Assembly: GCA_019894975.1 (NCBI GenBank)
Contig: JAGXNO010000004.1
Coordinates: 1-64,000, forward strand
Direction: 5' to 3'
Length of the DNA: 64,000 nt
Source of the DNA: Promethearchaeota archaeon
GTDB lineage: Archaea; Asgardarchaeota; Lokiarchaeia; Sigyniarchaeales; SOKP01
Part shown: one piece after another, positions 8,327-17,231 of the stretch
Position numbering within the stretch: position 1 is the first letter of the stretch
Layout of the letters: every line of letters begins with the position of its first letter
Position numbers and translations under genes: made by a program
The notes under the pieces: model-generated
The model's input: only the letters and a program-made list of their open reading frames with translations
Database searches by the model: none
What the model was told of the DNA's origin: nothing

Positions 8327-10366
8327 TTATTTGTCTAGATTATACGCTGTCTGAAATCCTTCATGTATTGCTTCCATCATCGTTCTCGGTTCTTTACTGT
8401 CCCCAATATTAAACGTTTTGTATGATGGATTCGTGGCTTTTACTTTTTCATAAAGATCGGTATTACTCCTCACTCCAGTTGCCAGGATAAATGTATCGAC
8501 ATTATCAATTGTATGGGTTTCTTCTTCCTGATCGGAGATCTTAATCTTATACTCCAGCGAATTCCCCTCGAAATTTGTGATTTCTGCGCCCATAATAGAG
8601 TTTATCTGCAATTTCCTTGAAATGCCAATCAAATATCCCCTTGTAGTTCGCCCCACGTTTGTAGCTAGTTTCGGTAATACGTCTATTATGGTAACATTTC
8701 GATTTCCTTTCAGCCATCGTTTGATAATTTCTTCCTGGGGTATCAATTCATAAAAACTAAGGAAGTGTGCAATATCGGAATTAATGGCTCCTAACTCAGC
8801 AGCCCAAATCGCTGTTTCTAATCCGGTTGCTCCCCCACCAACAACAACGACATTTTTCCCAACAACATGATCTCCGGCTAAAGCTTCATCTGCAAAACAT
8901 ATATCGCTCCCTTTTGAACCGTCAATTCCTGGAATATCTGGAACGGATAACTTTACCCCAGTTGCAAATATAACAGCATCCGGATTAAAATCATTGATAA
9001 ATTCTGGAGTGGCTTCGGCTGCGAGTCTTAATTTTATATGACGATGACGAATTTGCGCTTCATAGTAACTTAACATCTCCGAGATGTTTCTCCTGCTATG
9101 TGGAACAGCAGCTGTTTTCATCTGTCCACCTATAGATTCGCTTTTTTCTACTATTGTTACATCATGACCTAGTACTGCAGCAATTCGAGCCGCTTCAAGT
9201 CCACCGGGACCGCTCCCAACAACCAATACCTTTTGAGGGTTATCAGTTATCTTGCTTAGGTCAATATCTCCTTCTTTTGCAGTCATATAATTTCTCATAC
9301 ATACGACAGACCGGCCAGAAAAGATTGTGTCAAAGCAACCCTGATTACAAGCTACGCATTTCATTATATCCCAGAGTCGGTTATCCTTCGCTTTATTGGG
9401 TAATTCTGGGTCAGCTATTAGCCCTCTTCCCATACTAATTGCATCCACTCTTTCATCTCTTAATATCTGCTCTGCTATTATTGGATCATTTATCCGATTT
9501 GCCATAAAAACAGGGACATTCACTTCCTTTTTAATGTTCTCACCGAGATATACATATGCAGCTTGTGGTACCATCATAGGAATTTGCGGAATTCTGGTCT
9601 CGTGCCATCCTCCCGTTACATTTAAAAATTCTATTCCTGCTTCTTCATAATGTTTAGAAAATATTGGGCTTTTTGTCCAATCGTTAGAGCCTGGAACGAA
9701 ATCATCACCAGCAACACGCATTCCCACTATCATTTTACCCCCGACTCTCTCTTTCATAAGTTTTATTAACTCGATTGGATATCTTAGACGATTTTCTAAA
9801 GACCCACCATATTCGTCGGTTCTTTTATTAATAATTGGGCTTAAAAATTGAGTAATAAGGTAACCTGCGCTTCCGAGTAATTCCACACCATCGAAACCTG
9901 CTTCTAGTAGGCGTTCCGCGGCTACGGCATGATCTTCTTGTATTTGTTTTATTTGTTCAATTGTTAATTCTTTAGGTACCAATCGTGTAAGGTTTGATCT
10001 CACTGCAGAAGCGGATACCGCATTTGGACTGGGAAAATAAGCACCTTGATGCATTAATTGTGCCATGACTTTGGCACCATGTTTATGCATTTTTTCTGCA
10101 AATGTTGTGTATCCAGGAATGACTTTATCGTCTCCGATATATGGTGTACCTCCGCTGTTTGGATTAATTCCTAATCCCCCAATAATAATTAATCCTGCTC
10201 CACCCTTCGCTCGTTTTTCGTAAAAATTACTGAAAACATCAGTTACTTCTCCTTTAGGTGTGTAACCCAAACCCAGAGCTGGCATAACAATTCGATTTTT
10301 TATTTCCAAATCCTGAATTTTTAAAGGTTCAAATAATTTTATGAGTTTCAAATTTTTCACATTCAC
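8327..10366 (-). CDS. Old Yellow Enzyme / 2,4-dienoyl-CoA reductase-type FMN-FeS-FAD oxidoreductase
   Basis: A 679-residue multi-cofactor oxidoreductase of the NADH:flavin oxidoreductase family (FadH, trimethylamine dehydrogenase, enoate reductase type). Residues 1-335 form the FMN TIM barrel (LFEPLKIQDLEIKNRIVMP; MAQLMHQGAY). Cysteines 337, 340, 344 and 356 (CVACNQGC ... C) give the 4Fe-4S site. A dinucleotide-binding fold starts at about residue 379 (VLVVGSGPGGLEAAR) and a second at about 508 (VVVVGGGATGLETA), for FAD and NAD(P)H. It probably reduces an activated C=C bond of an enoyl-CoA or xenobiotic-like substrate in the cytosol. It is flanked by about 110-170-base gaps and likely monocistronic. 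The family is certain; the substrate is not. Confidence 0.92.
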   Translation of the reverse strand: MNVKNLKLIKLFEPLKIQDLEIKNRIVMPALGLGYTPKGEVTDVFSNFYEKRAKGGAGLIIIGGLGINPNSGGTPYIGDDKVIPGYTTFAEKMHKHGAKVMAQLMHQGAYFPSPNAVSASAVRSNLTRLVPKELTIEQIKQIQEDHAVAAERLLEAGFDGVELLGSAGYLITQFLSPIINKRTDEYGGSLENRLRYPIELIKLMKERVGGKMIVGMRVAGDDFVPGSNDWTKSPIFSKHYEEAGIEFLNVTGGWHETRIPQIPMMVPQAAYVYLGENIKKEVNVPVFMANRINDPIIAEQILRDERVDAISMGRGLIADPELPNKAKDNRLWDIMKCVACNQGCFDTIFSGRSVVCMRNYMTAKEGDIDLSKITDNPQKVLVVGSGPGGLEAARIAAVLGHDVTIVEKSESIGGQMKTAAVPHSRRNISEMLSYYEAQIRHRHIKLRLAAEATPEFINDFNPDAVIFATGVKLSVPDIPGIDGSKGSDICFADEALAGDHVVGKNVVVVGGGATGLETAIWAAELGAINSDIAHFLSFYELIPQEEIIKRWLKGNRNVTIIDVLPKLATNVGRTTRGYLIGISRKLQINSIMGAEITNFEGNSLEYKIKISDQEEETHTIDNVDTFILATGVRSNTDLYEKVKATNPSYKTFNIGDSKEPRTMMEAIHEGFQTAYNLDK

Positions 10367-10534
10367 TTTTATATTTATTAGATATTACTAGTTTTGAATT
10401 TTTAATGTGTTTTAAATCTTTTAATAAAAAATAAAAATGATAAAATTTAGTTTGTAGCTAGTTTATGAGTTGAAAATGCCTTATTATAATAAAAATCGAA
10501 AAAGAAAATTGTATCAAGTGTAAAATGAGTTGGT

Positions 10535-11326
10535 TTAACGAAAGTAAGAATCCGTACCTTTATCATCTCGGGGTGACTTCATGAATTGGTCAGCTTGTTG
10601 TTTGAATGATTCAAAGACGCTTTCCATTTCTTTAATTTTTTCATTTAGTGTGCTGAAATCCATCTCTATCAAGAAATATTCTTTCAATAACGAAACTAAA
10701 GCTTTTGATGAACGGGGATCTAATGTCATCATAGGTAGTGGAAGCGTTTCTGCTAACAAACATACTCCTGGCGCAAAATTATTTGCTCCCGCATAAGCAG
10801 GTATTATTCCATTTGCTCCAGAAATATATCCCCCATCATATAATTTTGTATTATCAAATTCAAGGAAAGAGTCAACAAGGGTTTTATCTGTCCCACATAT
10901 ATATACTAGAGGAGAATCTTGAACTACGTCGGTTATCATTGCCCCCGTACTTAAGTACATTTTGATTTTTCCCCCGGTTATTTTGTCCATTTCTTCGCAA
11001 AATATTTTAGAAAACTCATAAACACCTTCTGGAGTTTGGGGTTGATATGTTGCTGTTAGAATAAAGAAGTCGTTTCCATCCTCTTTTTCGGTTGGTTTAT
11101 AATAAACTTGTGCTGAAGGTATTTGTAAATCACCACCCTCAACGACAGATTTTGCCGGGAAGTCAAAATATTGGATATTTAAAAACTCCTTAGCACAGAT
11201 AGAATCCTTAATGGATGTTATAGCTAATTTAGCAACAAGGGCAATTCCAGGCCACCCGATGAGCACGATGGGATTTTTTAAGTTTTCTATTTCAATGTCA
11301 AATTTTTTTTCAATATGTAAGTACAT
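10535..11326 (-). CDS. PAC2-family protein (proteasome-assembly-chaperone-like)
   Basis: The N-terminal pattern NPIVLIGWPGIALVAKLA, followed by an alpha/beta domain with YLSTGAMIT and YDGGYISGANGIIPAY, is characteristic of the PAC2 family, whose eukaryotic members assemble 20S proteasomes. Archaeal members are mostly of unknown role, some related to ATP-grasp ligases. The C-terminal 50 residues are a charged helix (LNEKIKEMESVFESFKQQAD). It starts 21 bases after the stop of the zinc-ribbon membrane protein gene upstream, so the two probably form an operon. At 263 residues the length is typical. Confidence 0.85.
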   Translation of the reverse strand: MYLHIEKKFDIEIENLKNPIVLIGWPGIALVAKLAITSIKDSICAKEFLNIQYFDFPAKSVVEGGDLQIPSAQVYYKPTEKEDGNDFFILTATYQPQTPEGVYEFSKIFCEEMDKITGGKIKMYLSTGAMITDVVQDSPLVYICGTDKTLVDSFLEFDNTKLYDGGYISGANGIIPAYAGANNFAPGVCLLAETLPLPMMTLDPRSSKALVSLLKEYFLIEMDFSTLNEKIKEMESVFESFKQQADQFMKSPRDDKGTDSYFR

Positions 11327-11347
11327 TTTTCATGAATTCCTCAATAA

Positions 11348-12349
11348 TTATTCATCAATAAATGAAAATTTTTCTCCGCAATTTGGACAAAATCTCTTAG
11401 GAACTTTCATTGCGTATCCGCAAAAGGGGCAATAAAAATTATCTTCTAATTGTGGCTGCTGTGTACGGTCCTCTGGAATTATATGCGGTGTTTGGTAGTC
11501 AAAACCGAAATCTTTTTTAGCCTTGAGAGAAGCGAATAAAACAGTTAATAGGCAGATAAATAATGGAGCAAGTATAATATCAACTAAATTTACCAGAATT
11601 TGGTGAAGGATAATCATCCCATAACTCCTTGTGTTAGGCGCTAACCATGAGTCTGGGATTGGATTCAAAAATATGTCGAGAATCAGTCCGAAAATAAATC
11701 TAATAATGAAAATAAAGGCAAAGTTAAAAATAAATATCCCAAATATTTTCCATACATTCCCCTTAGAAATTCTACGAGCTTCTGAGATTGGATGTTCTAC
11801 TTCTTTCATATTATAGGTGAAGACTAAAAAAATGAAAAAACCAAATAATATAATGGCAGGTACAAATAGCATCAGAGATCCTAGTGGAATGCAGACGCCT
11901 ATCATTAAAATCACTAAGAATATTTTCTTATTAAAAGCGGATTTAAAAGAATCACGTAAGTTTGTTTCTGTACCTATATATGTATTGAACAGAAAGTTAC
12001 TGACCGAACACATTGCGATTGTAATCACTATTGCCCCAATTATGTTTTGAAAAAAGAAAATGACCACACTCAAAATCAGAAAAGTAGCTAATGTATTCCA
12101 TTCACTTTCAGTTAGAGTAATGTTATTAATGAACTTTTCCATTATATCTGATACACTTATGCTAAGATTTTGAAGATGCCACCTGACATCTGTTAATAGT
12201 AGAATATCTAAAACGATCAACATGACCTGAAAAAAGGCAAGTGGTACTATTATTTTTCCATAATTTTGATAGAATAGGGTGAAACCCTTAGTAATTATAT
12301 CAGAGAAGCGATTAGAAGTAGTACCGACAAATCTTGGTGATTTTTCCAT
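11348..12349 (-). CDS. Six-span membrane protein with C-terminal zinc ribbon
   Basis: About six hydrophobic helices occupy residues 25-285 (for example VPLAFFQVMLIVLDILLLTD and AIILFGFFIFLVFTYNM). They are followed by a cytosolic tail with a double-CxxC zinc ribbon, FYCPFCGYAMKVPKRFCPNCG, at about residues 306-327. The membrane part resembles the DUF975/glycerophosphodiester-phosphodiesterase membrane domain class, but I cannot assign it. It is the first gene of a two-gene unit with the PAC2 gene and is divergent from the DUF2070 gene. Zinc-ribbon-tailed membrane proteins are frequent in archaea; the role here is unknown. Confidence 0.75.
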   Translation of the reverse strand: MEKSPRFVGTTSNRFSDIITKGFTLFYQNYGKIIVPLAFFQVMLIVLDILLLTDVRWHLQNLSISVSDIMEKFINNITLTESEWNTLATFLILSVVIFFFQNIIGAIVITIAMCSVSNFLFNTYIGTETNLRDSFKSAFNKKIFLVILMIGVCIPLGSLMLFVPAIILFGFFIFLVFTYNMKEVEHPISEARRISKGNVWKIFGIFIFNFAFIFIIRFIFGLILDIFLNPIPDSWLAPNTRSYGMIILHQILVNLVDIILAPLFICLLTVLFASLKAKKDFGFDYQTPHIIPEDRTQQPQLEDNFYCPFCGYAMKVPKRFCPNCGEKFSFIDE

Positions 12350-12466
12350 ATTTTCTATAAATAAATACCATATTTATAATTTTTTAGATAAAGTTATAAT
12401 AATTTATTTATTCATTACCCTAGAATATAATTTCTCAGATGAGAATTAGTTGAAGATTAATAGTTA

Positions 12467-14353
12467 ATGTATATTAAGAAACAGACCTCTCGTCAACTTC
12501 CCGGAATAATATCATATATGGAGCTTTTTCAGTCAAGAAAGTTAGCTTATGCTACTTTTTTCGGCACTCCATTTGTTCTAGGATTAATTTCATTACTTCT
12601 ACATTTTATATTGATAAACGTATGGGAGTTTTTGCACTTTTTTAGATTTGTAGGCCTATTTTTACTTATACCCGGCTTAGCTGCTGGTTTTTCTATGTTG
12701 TTTTATTCTAAAAAAGCCCCTATTTTGCGACCACCTCCAATGGGATGGTCAATTCAAATGAATGTCTATTTTAGTGCGGTTATCGAAGTAACATTTATGC
12801 TTGGTCAGGTAATAGCAATAGTTCTTCAAAATATTTGGTATCAGGAAATGTTTCTAATTTTGGGAACTATCATATCGTATATTGTAGCTTTTGTTATCTA
12901 TTTTTCTTTTACTACAGTTGGACGCCCGGGATATATAATACTCTCCTTAGTTCAACCAGTGACTACGATACTCCTTTACAGTCTTTACATAGGCCAATTT
13001 GATCCCGACTTTTTTATTAGAGCGTTGGTTTTTTTTGTTACATGTGCTTTAATATTCGCGCTCCCGTATAGAAGAGGCTTGTTTCATGTTAGTAATGTCT
13101 ATAAAGAAGCAACTGGGATGAGCGGGTATCCCTTTATCAGGGCTTTTATTCTTTCTATGATGACTGATGGTAATGATGATCTTATAGAAAGCTATTTCGA
13201 AAGAGTTGGAATTAAAAAGGGTGTAAAGATTCAATATTTAGTTATAAGAAGTATATCCACTGAAGAGATTAAAGGTTTATTTGTTATCCCAAATGTACAT
13301 TTCGGTCCTTTCAAAACTTGCGGTTCTTCTGATTTACCCGAGTATATTTATAGGGCATTTAAGCATATTCCGGGTACAACTGTTTATCATACTACCAATG
13401 ACCATTCTCAAAATTTAACAACTCAAAATGATGTAGAAGTGGTTCTTAAAAAGATTGATCAAGACATATTATCAATAAAAAATAATCCCGAAATTAAATG
13501 GATTCAGGAAATTAAAAATTTTAATAGAAAAATATCAAATTCTGCTAAACTCATTGGGACAGAGATAGGAAAAACCCCCCTTATATTTATAACTAGGCAC
13601 CCTCTTCCTTCGGATGATATTGAATCTGAAGTAGGAGATAATATTAGGGAATTTGCCAAATCGTGTGGTCATCAAGATGTTATTATCGTAGATTCTCATA
13701 ATTCCATTATGGGAGATGAAATATTAATTAAAAAAGATTCGATTGAGGCTTTAGATCTAATAAACGTTTCAAAAGAGTTCTTTACAAGTGAAAGAGTAAT
13801 AAATTCCCCAAAAGTTCAGATGTTGTATGGTGTTGCGAAAGGCAGTATAAAGAATTATTCAGAGAAAGATGGTATTGGCGTTGGAGGGGTAGTTGTTCAT
13901 CTCTTTAGAGATACAACCAATAACCAGACCACAGCTTTGATTAATTTTGATGCAAATAATGCTTATGCAGAAATTCGGTCATATATTTTAAATATGTTAC
14001 AAAATAAAGGAATTGAAAAAGGAGAAATTACCACTTCCGATTCACACACAGTAGCAAGGCAATTCTCCGCTAGAGGGTATTCCCCTATTGGGGATAAAAT
14101 AAAGATTGACGAAATCTTAGATAAATTAAATTTATTGATTGAAGAGGCACAATCTAATCTAGAACCCGTCGAATTTTATTATAAAGATTCAATGGTAGAT
14201 AATGTAAGAATTTGGGGCGATCACCAGTATTTTAATGCTATTATTGATACACTAAAGGAAGCAATTAGGGTATCTCAGCGATTACTTACTCTTAGTTTAA
14301 TAGTACCTACCTTTTTCTCATTAATTATACTCTTTTTTCTGTATAATATCTGA
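12467..14353 (+). CDS. DUF2070-family archaeal membrane protein
   Basis: Six to seven hydrophobic helices at the N-terminus (residues about 30-205) precede a soluble alpha/beta region (about 220-600), and a last hydrophobic helix closes the chain (LSLIVPTFFSLIILFFLY). The soluble part contains VIPNVHFGPFKTCGSSDLPEY, TTNDHSQNL, HPLPSDDIE and VDSHNSI, a His/Asp-rich set typical of archaeal DUF2070 proteins and reminiscent of a metal-dependent hydrolase site. Function is unknown in the family. The gene is preceded by a 12-base imperfect inverted repeat (TCTCAGATGAGA at 12433-12444) in the divergent promoter region. It leads a run of plus-strand genes including a 7-TM protein and an Arf-like GTPase. 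Confidence 0.8.
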   Translation: MYIKKQTSRQLPGIISYMELFQSRKLAYATFFGTPFVLGLISLLLHFILINVWEFLHFFRFVGLFLLIPGLAAGFSMLFYSKKAPILRPPPMGWSIQMNVYFSAVIEVTFMLGQVIAIVLQNIWYQEMFLILGTIISYIVAFVIYFSFTTVGRPGYIILSLVQPVTTILLYSLYIGQFDPDFFIRALVFFVTCALIFALPYRRGLFHVSNVYKEATGMSGYPFIRAFILSMMTDGNDDLIESYFERVGIKKGVKIQYLVIRSISTEEIKGLFVIPNVHFGPFKTCGSSDLPEYIYRAFKHIPGTTVYHTTNDHSQNLTTQNDVEVVLKKIDQDILSIKNNPEIKWIQEIKNFNRKISNSAKLIGTEIGKTPLIFITRHPLPSDDIESEVGDNIREFAKSCGHQDVIIVDSHNSIMGDEILIKKDSIEALDLINVSKEFFTSERVINSPKVQMLYGVAKGSIKNYSEKDGIGVGGVVVHLFRDTTNNQTTALINFDANNAYAEIRSYILNMLQNKGIEKGEITTSDSHTVARQFSARGYSPIGDKIKIDEILDKLNLLIEEAQSNLEPVEFYYKDSMVDNVRIWGDHQYFNAIIDTLKEAIRVSQRLLTLSLIVPTFFSLIILFFLYNI

Positions 14354-14436
14354 TATGTTTTTACTAACTATAATTCAAAATTTATATAATTCATACTCTT
14401 AATTCTTATTTATACAAAAAAAAAAATGAATAGATT

Positions 14437-15162
14437 ATGGCATTAAGTTTTTTAGATACTTTAAATGGTGTTTTTTCACTTATTTTTGTAGCGATCTCCT
14501 TGTTTGTAGGGTTTATAATACTCACCAGATATTTTAAGTATAAGGAAAGAGTATATTTTCTGGTCGGAGCTACTTGGGTATTAATTGCATCCCCTTGGTG
14601 GCCTTCTAGTTTATCATTTTTAGTAGCTCTATCTAATGGAACGGGAATTACCGAAGAGGCTTATTTTCTAATAGGAAATATATTTGTACCACTAGCAGTA
14701 GTGTTATGGTTATTGGCTTTCACAGAATTCCTTTACACTGAAAAACGCAAGTTAATTCTTATAATATTTACAATAATTGGCTTAATTTTTGAAGTCTTAT
14801 TTTTGACAATTCTATTCCTAAATCCAGACTTTATAGGCGAGTTGAATCCTCCCGTCGATGTAAACTATAAATCGTTTATTATGATCTTCCTCATAGTTTT
14901 TCTGCTAATCGTAGTGGTTACTGGCTTTTTATTTGCTAATCTTTCTCTGAAATCTAAAGATCCTGAAGTAAAACTTAAAGGAAAATTATTAGTAATTGCT
15001 TATATAACTTTTTCAGTTGGAGCTTTATTAGACTCATCTATACCGTTAAATGAGATATTGATTATTATAACTAGATTGATTTTAATACTAAGTGCGCTTT
15101 GTTGGTATGGTGGATTTTTGTTACCAAAATGGTTAAAAAAATTTCTTTTAAAAAAGAAATAA
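14437..15162 (+). CDS. Seven-helix integral membrane protein, unknown
   Basis: Seven hydrophobic segments can be counted: about residues 12-30, 38-58, 73-97, 103-127, 142-168, 180-198 and 203-226. A short basic tail (KWLKKFLLKKK) is consistent with a cytosolic C-terminus by the positive-inside rule, and the short polar N-terminus would then lie outside. No conserved enzymatic motif is seen. The gene sits 83 bases after DUF2070 and 99 bases before the Arf-like GTPase gene, on the same strand, so it may be co-expressed with that GTPase and its partner. A heptahelical topology beside a GTPase suggests a receptor or anchor, but that is inference only; a small-molecule channel or an enzyme is equally possible. 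Confidence 0.75.
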   Translation: MALSFLDTLNGVFSLIFVAISLFVGFIILTRYFKYKERVYFLVGATWVLIASPWWPSSLSFLVALSNGTGITEEAYFLIGNIFVPLAVVLWLLAFTEFLYTEKRKLILIIFTIIGLIFEVLFLTILFLNPDFIGELNPPVDVNYKSFIMIFLIVFLLIVVVTGFLFANLSLKSKDPEVKLKGKLLVIAYITFSVGALLDSSIPLNEILIIITRLILILSALCWYGGFLLPKWLKKFLLKKK

Positions 15163-15261
15163 TCCCCCATTTTTTTCTCTATATTACTTAGATATTATCC
15201 AGATTCATATTTTTTTTAAATCCATTATGTATTAATAATTCATTTAAAATCATGAATAGGT

Positions 15262-15783
15262 ATGTTAAGTACAGAATTAGACAAATTAGTAAAAATTACA
15301 TTGATAGGTTCTCCCGCAGTTGGGAAAACTACTATAGTTAAACTTTTATCAGAAAATACATTGGATCGTTTTTATATTCCAACTCATGGATTAGATTTAA
15401 AATCTGTAAAATTTGATGATTATTTTTTAAGATTATGGGATTTAGGTGGACAAAGTGGCTACCTCCGAACGTATTCTAAAGATTATTTAATTGGATCTGA
15501 TATTATTTTTGTAGTAACCGACTCTACACCTCGAAATGTATTAAATTCAAGAGATTTAATTAATTATGCATGTCATTTTGTGGGAAAAGAATGCCCTATC
15601 ATCGCAATAGCGAATAAACAGGATTTACAAGATGGTCGAATGGATCCGAAGAGGGTTGAGGATCTTCTTCATGTGAAAACATATGCTTTAGCAGCAATAG
15701 ATCCGATGGAAAGATTGAAACTAATGAATATAATAAAAAATGAATTAGAAAAAATAGCAATTAGGAGGGGATTAAAGAAATGA
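15262..15783 (+). CDS. Arf-like small GTPase
   Basis: All GTPase motifs are visible: G1 GSPAVGKTT (residues 16-24), a switch I Thr in YIPTHGLDL (T41), G3 WDLGGQ (59-64) with the catalytic Gln, G4 NKQD (118-121) and a G5-like ALAA. The PTHGLD...LWDLGGQ spacing matches Arf/Sar rather than Ras/Rab (compare PTIGFN...VWDVGGQ of Arf). There is no N-terminal amphipathic helix, no Gly2 and no C-terminal Cys, so no lipid anchor is evident. Its last codons overlap the start of the next gene by four bases (ATGA), so the two products are translationally coupled and probably act together. It likely works as a membrane-recruited switch. Confidence 0.92.
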   Translation: MLSTELDKLVKITLIGSPAVGKTTIVKLLSENTLDRFYIPTHGLDLKSVKFDDYFLRLWDLGGQSGYLRTYSKDYLIGSDIIFVVTDSTPRNVLNSRDLINYACHFVGKECPIIAIANKQDLQDGRMDPKRVEDLLHVKTYALAAIDPMERLKLMNIIKNELEKIAIRRGLKK

Positions 15784-16340
15784 AATTTAATGAAGAAGAA
15801 GTGTTTGGGGCTGCTTTAATAGGATTTGATATGATCGATGGCCCTTTTCTTAAATGGAAAAAGGAATATAACAAAACAAAAAATATGGTTAAGTTAGACG
15901 ATTTTGCGATGAATTTTTATCTAGCGTTCCGAGGTGGAAACGCATCAGGAAAAAAACCAAGAGCAATACTATATGACAATTTTTATATTGTAGCTTTTCC
16001 AAGAGATTTAGAATTATGTTGTCTTTTTATGAAACCTCAAAATCTTGATGAAAACATTAAACAATTGAATAAAGTAGCCTCTAGGATTATTACAGAAATG
16101 GAAGTTAAAGAAAAACCCGAAGCTGAAGTGCCTATAGAGTCAGATGAAAACACTGTAGAAGAAATAATGAGATTGATCCCAAATATATTATCCGAAGCCA
16201 AAATGTCAACTCCAGAATTGAGAAGGTATTTTAAATTGAGTAATTCTCAAATCTGGAAAATCATGTCTGAATTAGAAAGTGCTAGAAAAGTCAAACGTGC
16301 AGAGAAAAAAGGCAGATCAATTATGTGGACTGCTTCTTAA
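15780..16340 (+). CDS. Longin/roadblock-like domain fused to a winged helix, coupled to the Arf-like GTPase
   Basis: Residues 1-110 have the pattern of a profilin-like longin/roadblock domain: strand FGAALIGFDMIDGPFLKWKK, helix, strand RAILYDNFYIVAFP, strand LELCCLFMKP, helix. An acidic linker (about 110-130) follows, then a winged helix (about 135-186: MSTPELRRYFKLSNSQIWKIMSELESARKVKR). Longin and roadblock folds in eukaryotes and Asgard archaea bind small GTPases and can act as GEF or GAP platforms. The ATGA overlap with the GTPase gene supports a direct complex. The winged helix may bind DNA or serve as a protein-interaction module as in ESCRT-II. The fold is inferred from pattern and context. 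Confidence 0.75.
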   Translation: MKFNEEEVFGAALIGFDMIDGPFLKWKKEYNKTKNMVKLDDFAMNFYLAFRGGNASGKKPRAILYDNFYIVAFPRDLELCCLFMKPQNLDENIKQLNKVASRIITEMEVKEKPEAEVPIESDENTVEEIMRLIPNILSEAKMSTPELRRYFKLSNSQIWKIMSELESARKVKRAEKKGRSIMWTAS

Positions 16341-16377
16341 AGCTTAATTCTTTTCCATTTATCAATTTTTTTTTATT

Positions 16378-17193
16378 TTATCTTGTCCTGTGATCCCAAC
16401 CATGTTCCTTCGTATAAAGACGAGAAAACATGATATAGCATATATCAGGTAAATCTTCATCTAAATTGTTCACAGTTATATATCGAAGAATGTGATTTAA
16501 CACAAATATACCAATAAATTCTACATGATAACTTCCTAAATTTTTAGCTAAATTTTCACCATAGAATTTTATATCTAAACCACTTTCTTTATCCCACGTA
16601 ATTTCAGTGAATATTTGTGGAAAAATTTCTCTTTTTATAAGCCATCCATTAACGGTTTTCCGTACTTTAGCACCTAAAAAATTCTCAAGGCTTTCTCGAT
16701 CTTTTTCTTGTAAAAATTTGAATGGTGTTCCTCTCTGTAATAAAACTCTTTCCATTAAATCTGATTTTAAATCATATTTTTTTTCAAATGGTTCTTCTCC
16801 TTTTAGCTTTCTTTCGATAAGATCCATAACAATATCGACAAAAGTTGCGCTGTCTTCTCCAGGAACCCATGTGACATGATTTCCTGAAAAATAGAATTTA
16901 AATTCTGCTTCAATATCATCTCCAAATTCATCTCCAAAGTAAGAATAGCTCATATGAATATCGACATCTGGAAACATTTCAATAGTTATAGTCCAATCTT
17001 CACTAAAACCAATGTGTTCAACTTCTCCTCCTAAATCTTCTTTTACAATGGATTCAAGCTTATTTGAATCGATATCAATAAAGAGGTTAAATTTTGCTTT
17101 ACTTATATCTTCTAATTCCTTCTCATGAGGGCCTCTGACACCAGTAGCATCAATCTGTCCAATTGTCATGAATTTTCTATTTTCTGGTTTCAT
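16378..17193 (-). CDS. Hypothetical protein with an apparent internal duplication (271 aa)
   Basis: Not recognised. Two halves look related. In the first, LESIVKEDLGGEVEHI...WTITIEMFPDV precedes DIEAEFKFYFSGN. In the second, RESLENFLGAKVRKT...GWLIKREIFPQI precedes LDIKFYGEN. Each reads as helix, Leu-Gly-(Gly/Ala)-acidic/basic-Val, then three beta-strands with a shared E-(M/I)-F-P. A cytosolic alpha/beta protein is likely. No Cys pairs, membrane spans or catalytic signatures stand out. It converges with the longin/wHTH gene and starts 38 bases downstream of the methyltransferase gene, so it may be in the same transcript as that gene. Confidence 0.65.
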   Translation of the reverse strand: MKPENRKFMTIGQIDATGVRGPHEKELEDISKAKFNLFIDIDSNKLESIVKEDLGGEVEHIGFSEDWTITIEMFPDVDIHMSYSYFGDEFGDDIEAEFKFYFSGNHVTWVPGEDSATFVDIVMDLIERKLKGEEPFEKKYDLKSDLMERVLLQRGTPFKFLQEKDRESLENFLGAKVRKTVNGWLIKREIFPQIFTEITWDKESGLDIKFYGENLAKNLGSYHVEFIGIFVLNHILRYITVNNLDEDLPDICYIMFSRLYTKEHGWDHRTR

Positions 17194-17231
17194 ATAAAAG
17201 TACTCACAACACCTAATTATATTAAAGAATA

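Noticed and set aside
9154..9650. Plus-strand frames opposite the Old Yellow Enzyme gene
   Set aside because: Shadow frames of a clearly coding minus-strand gene; composition is not protein-like.
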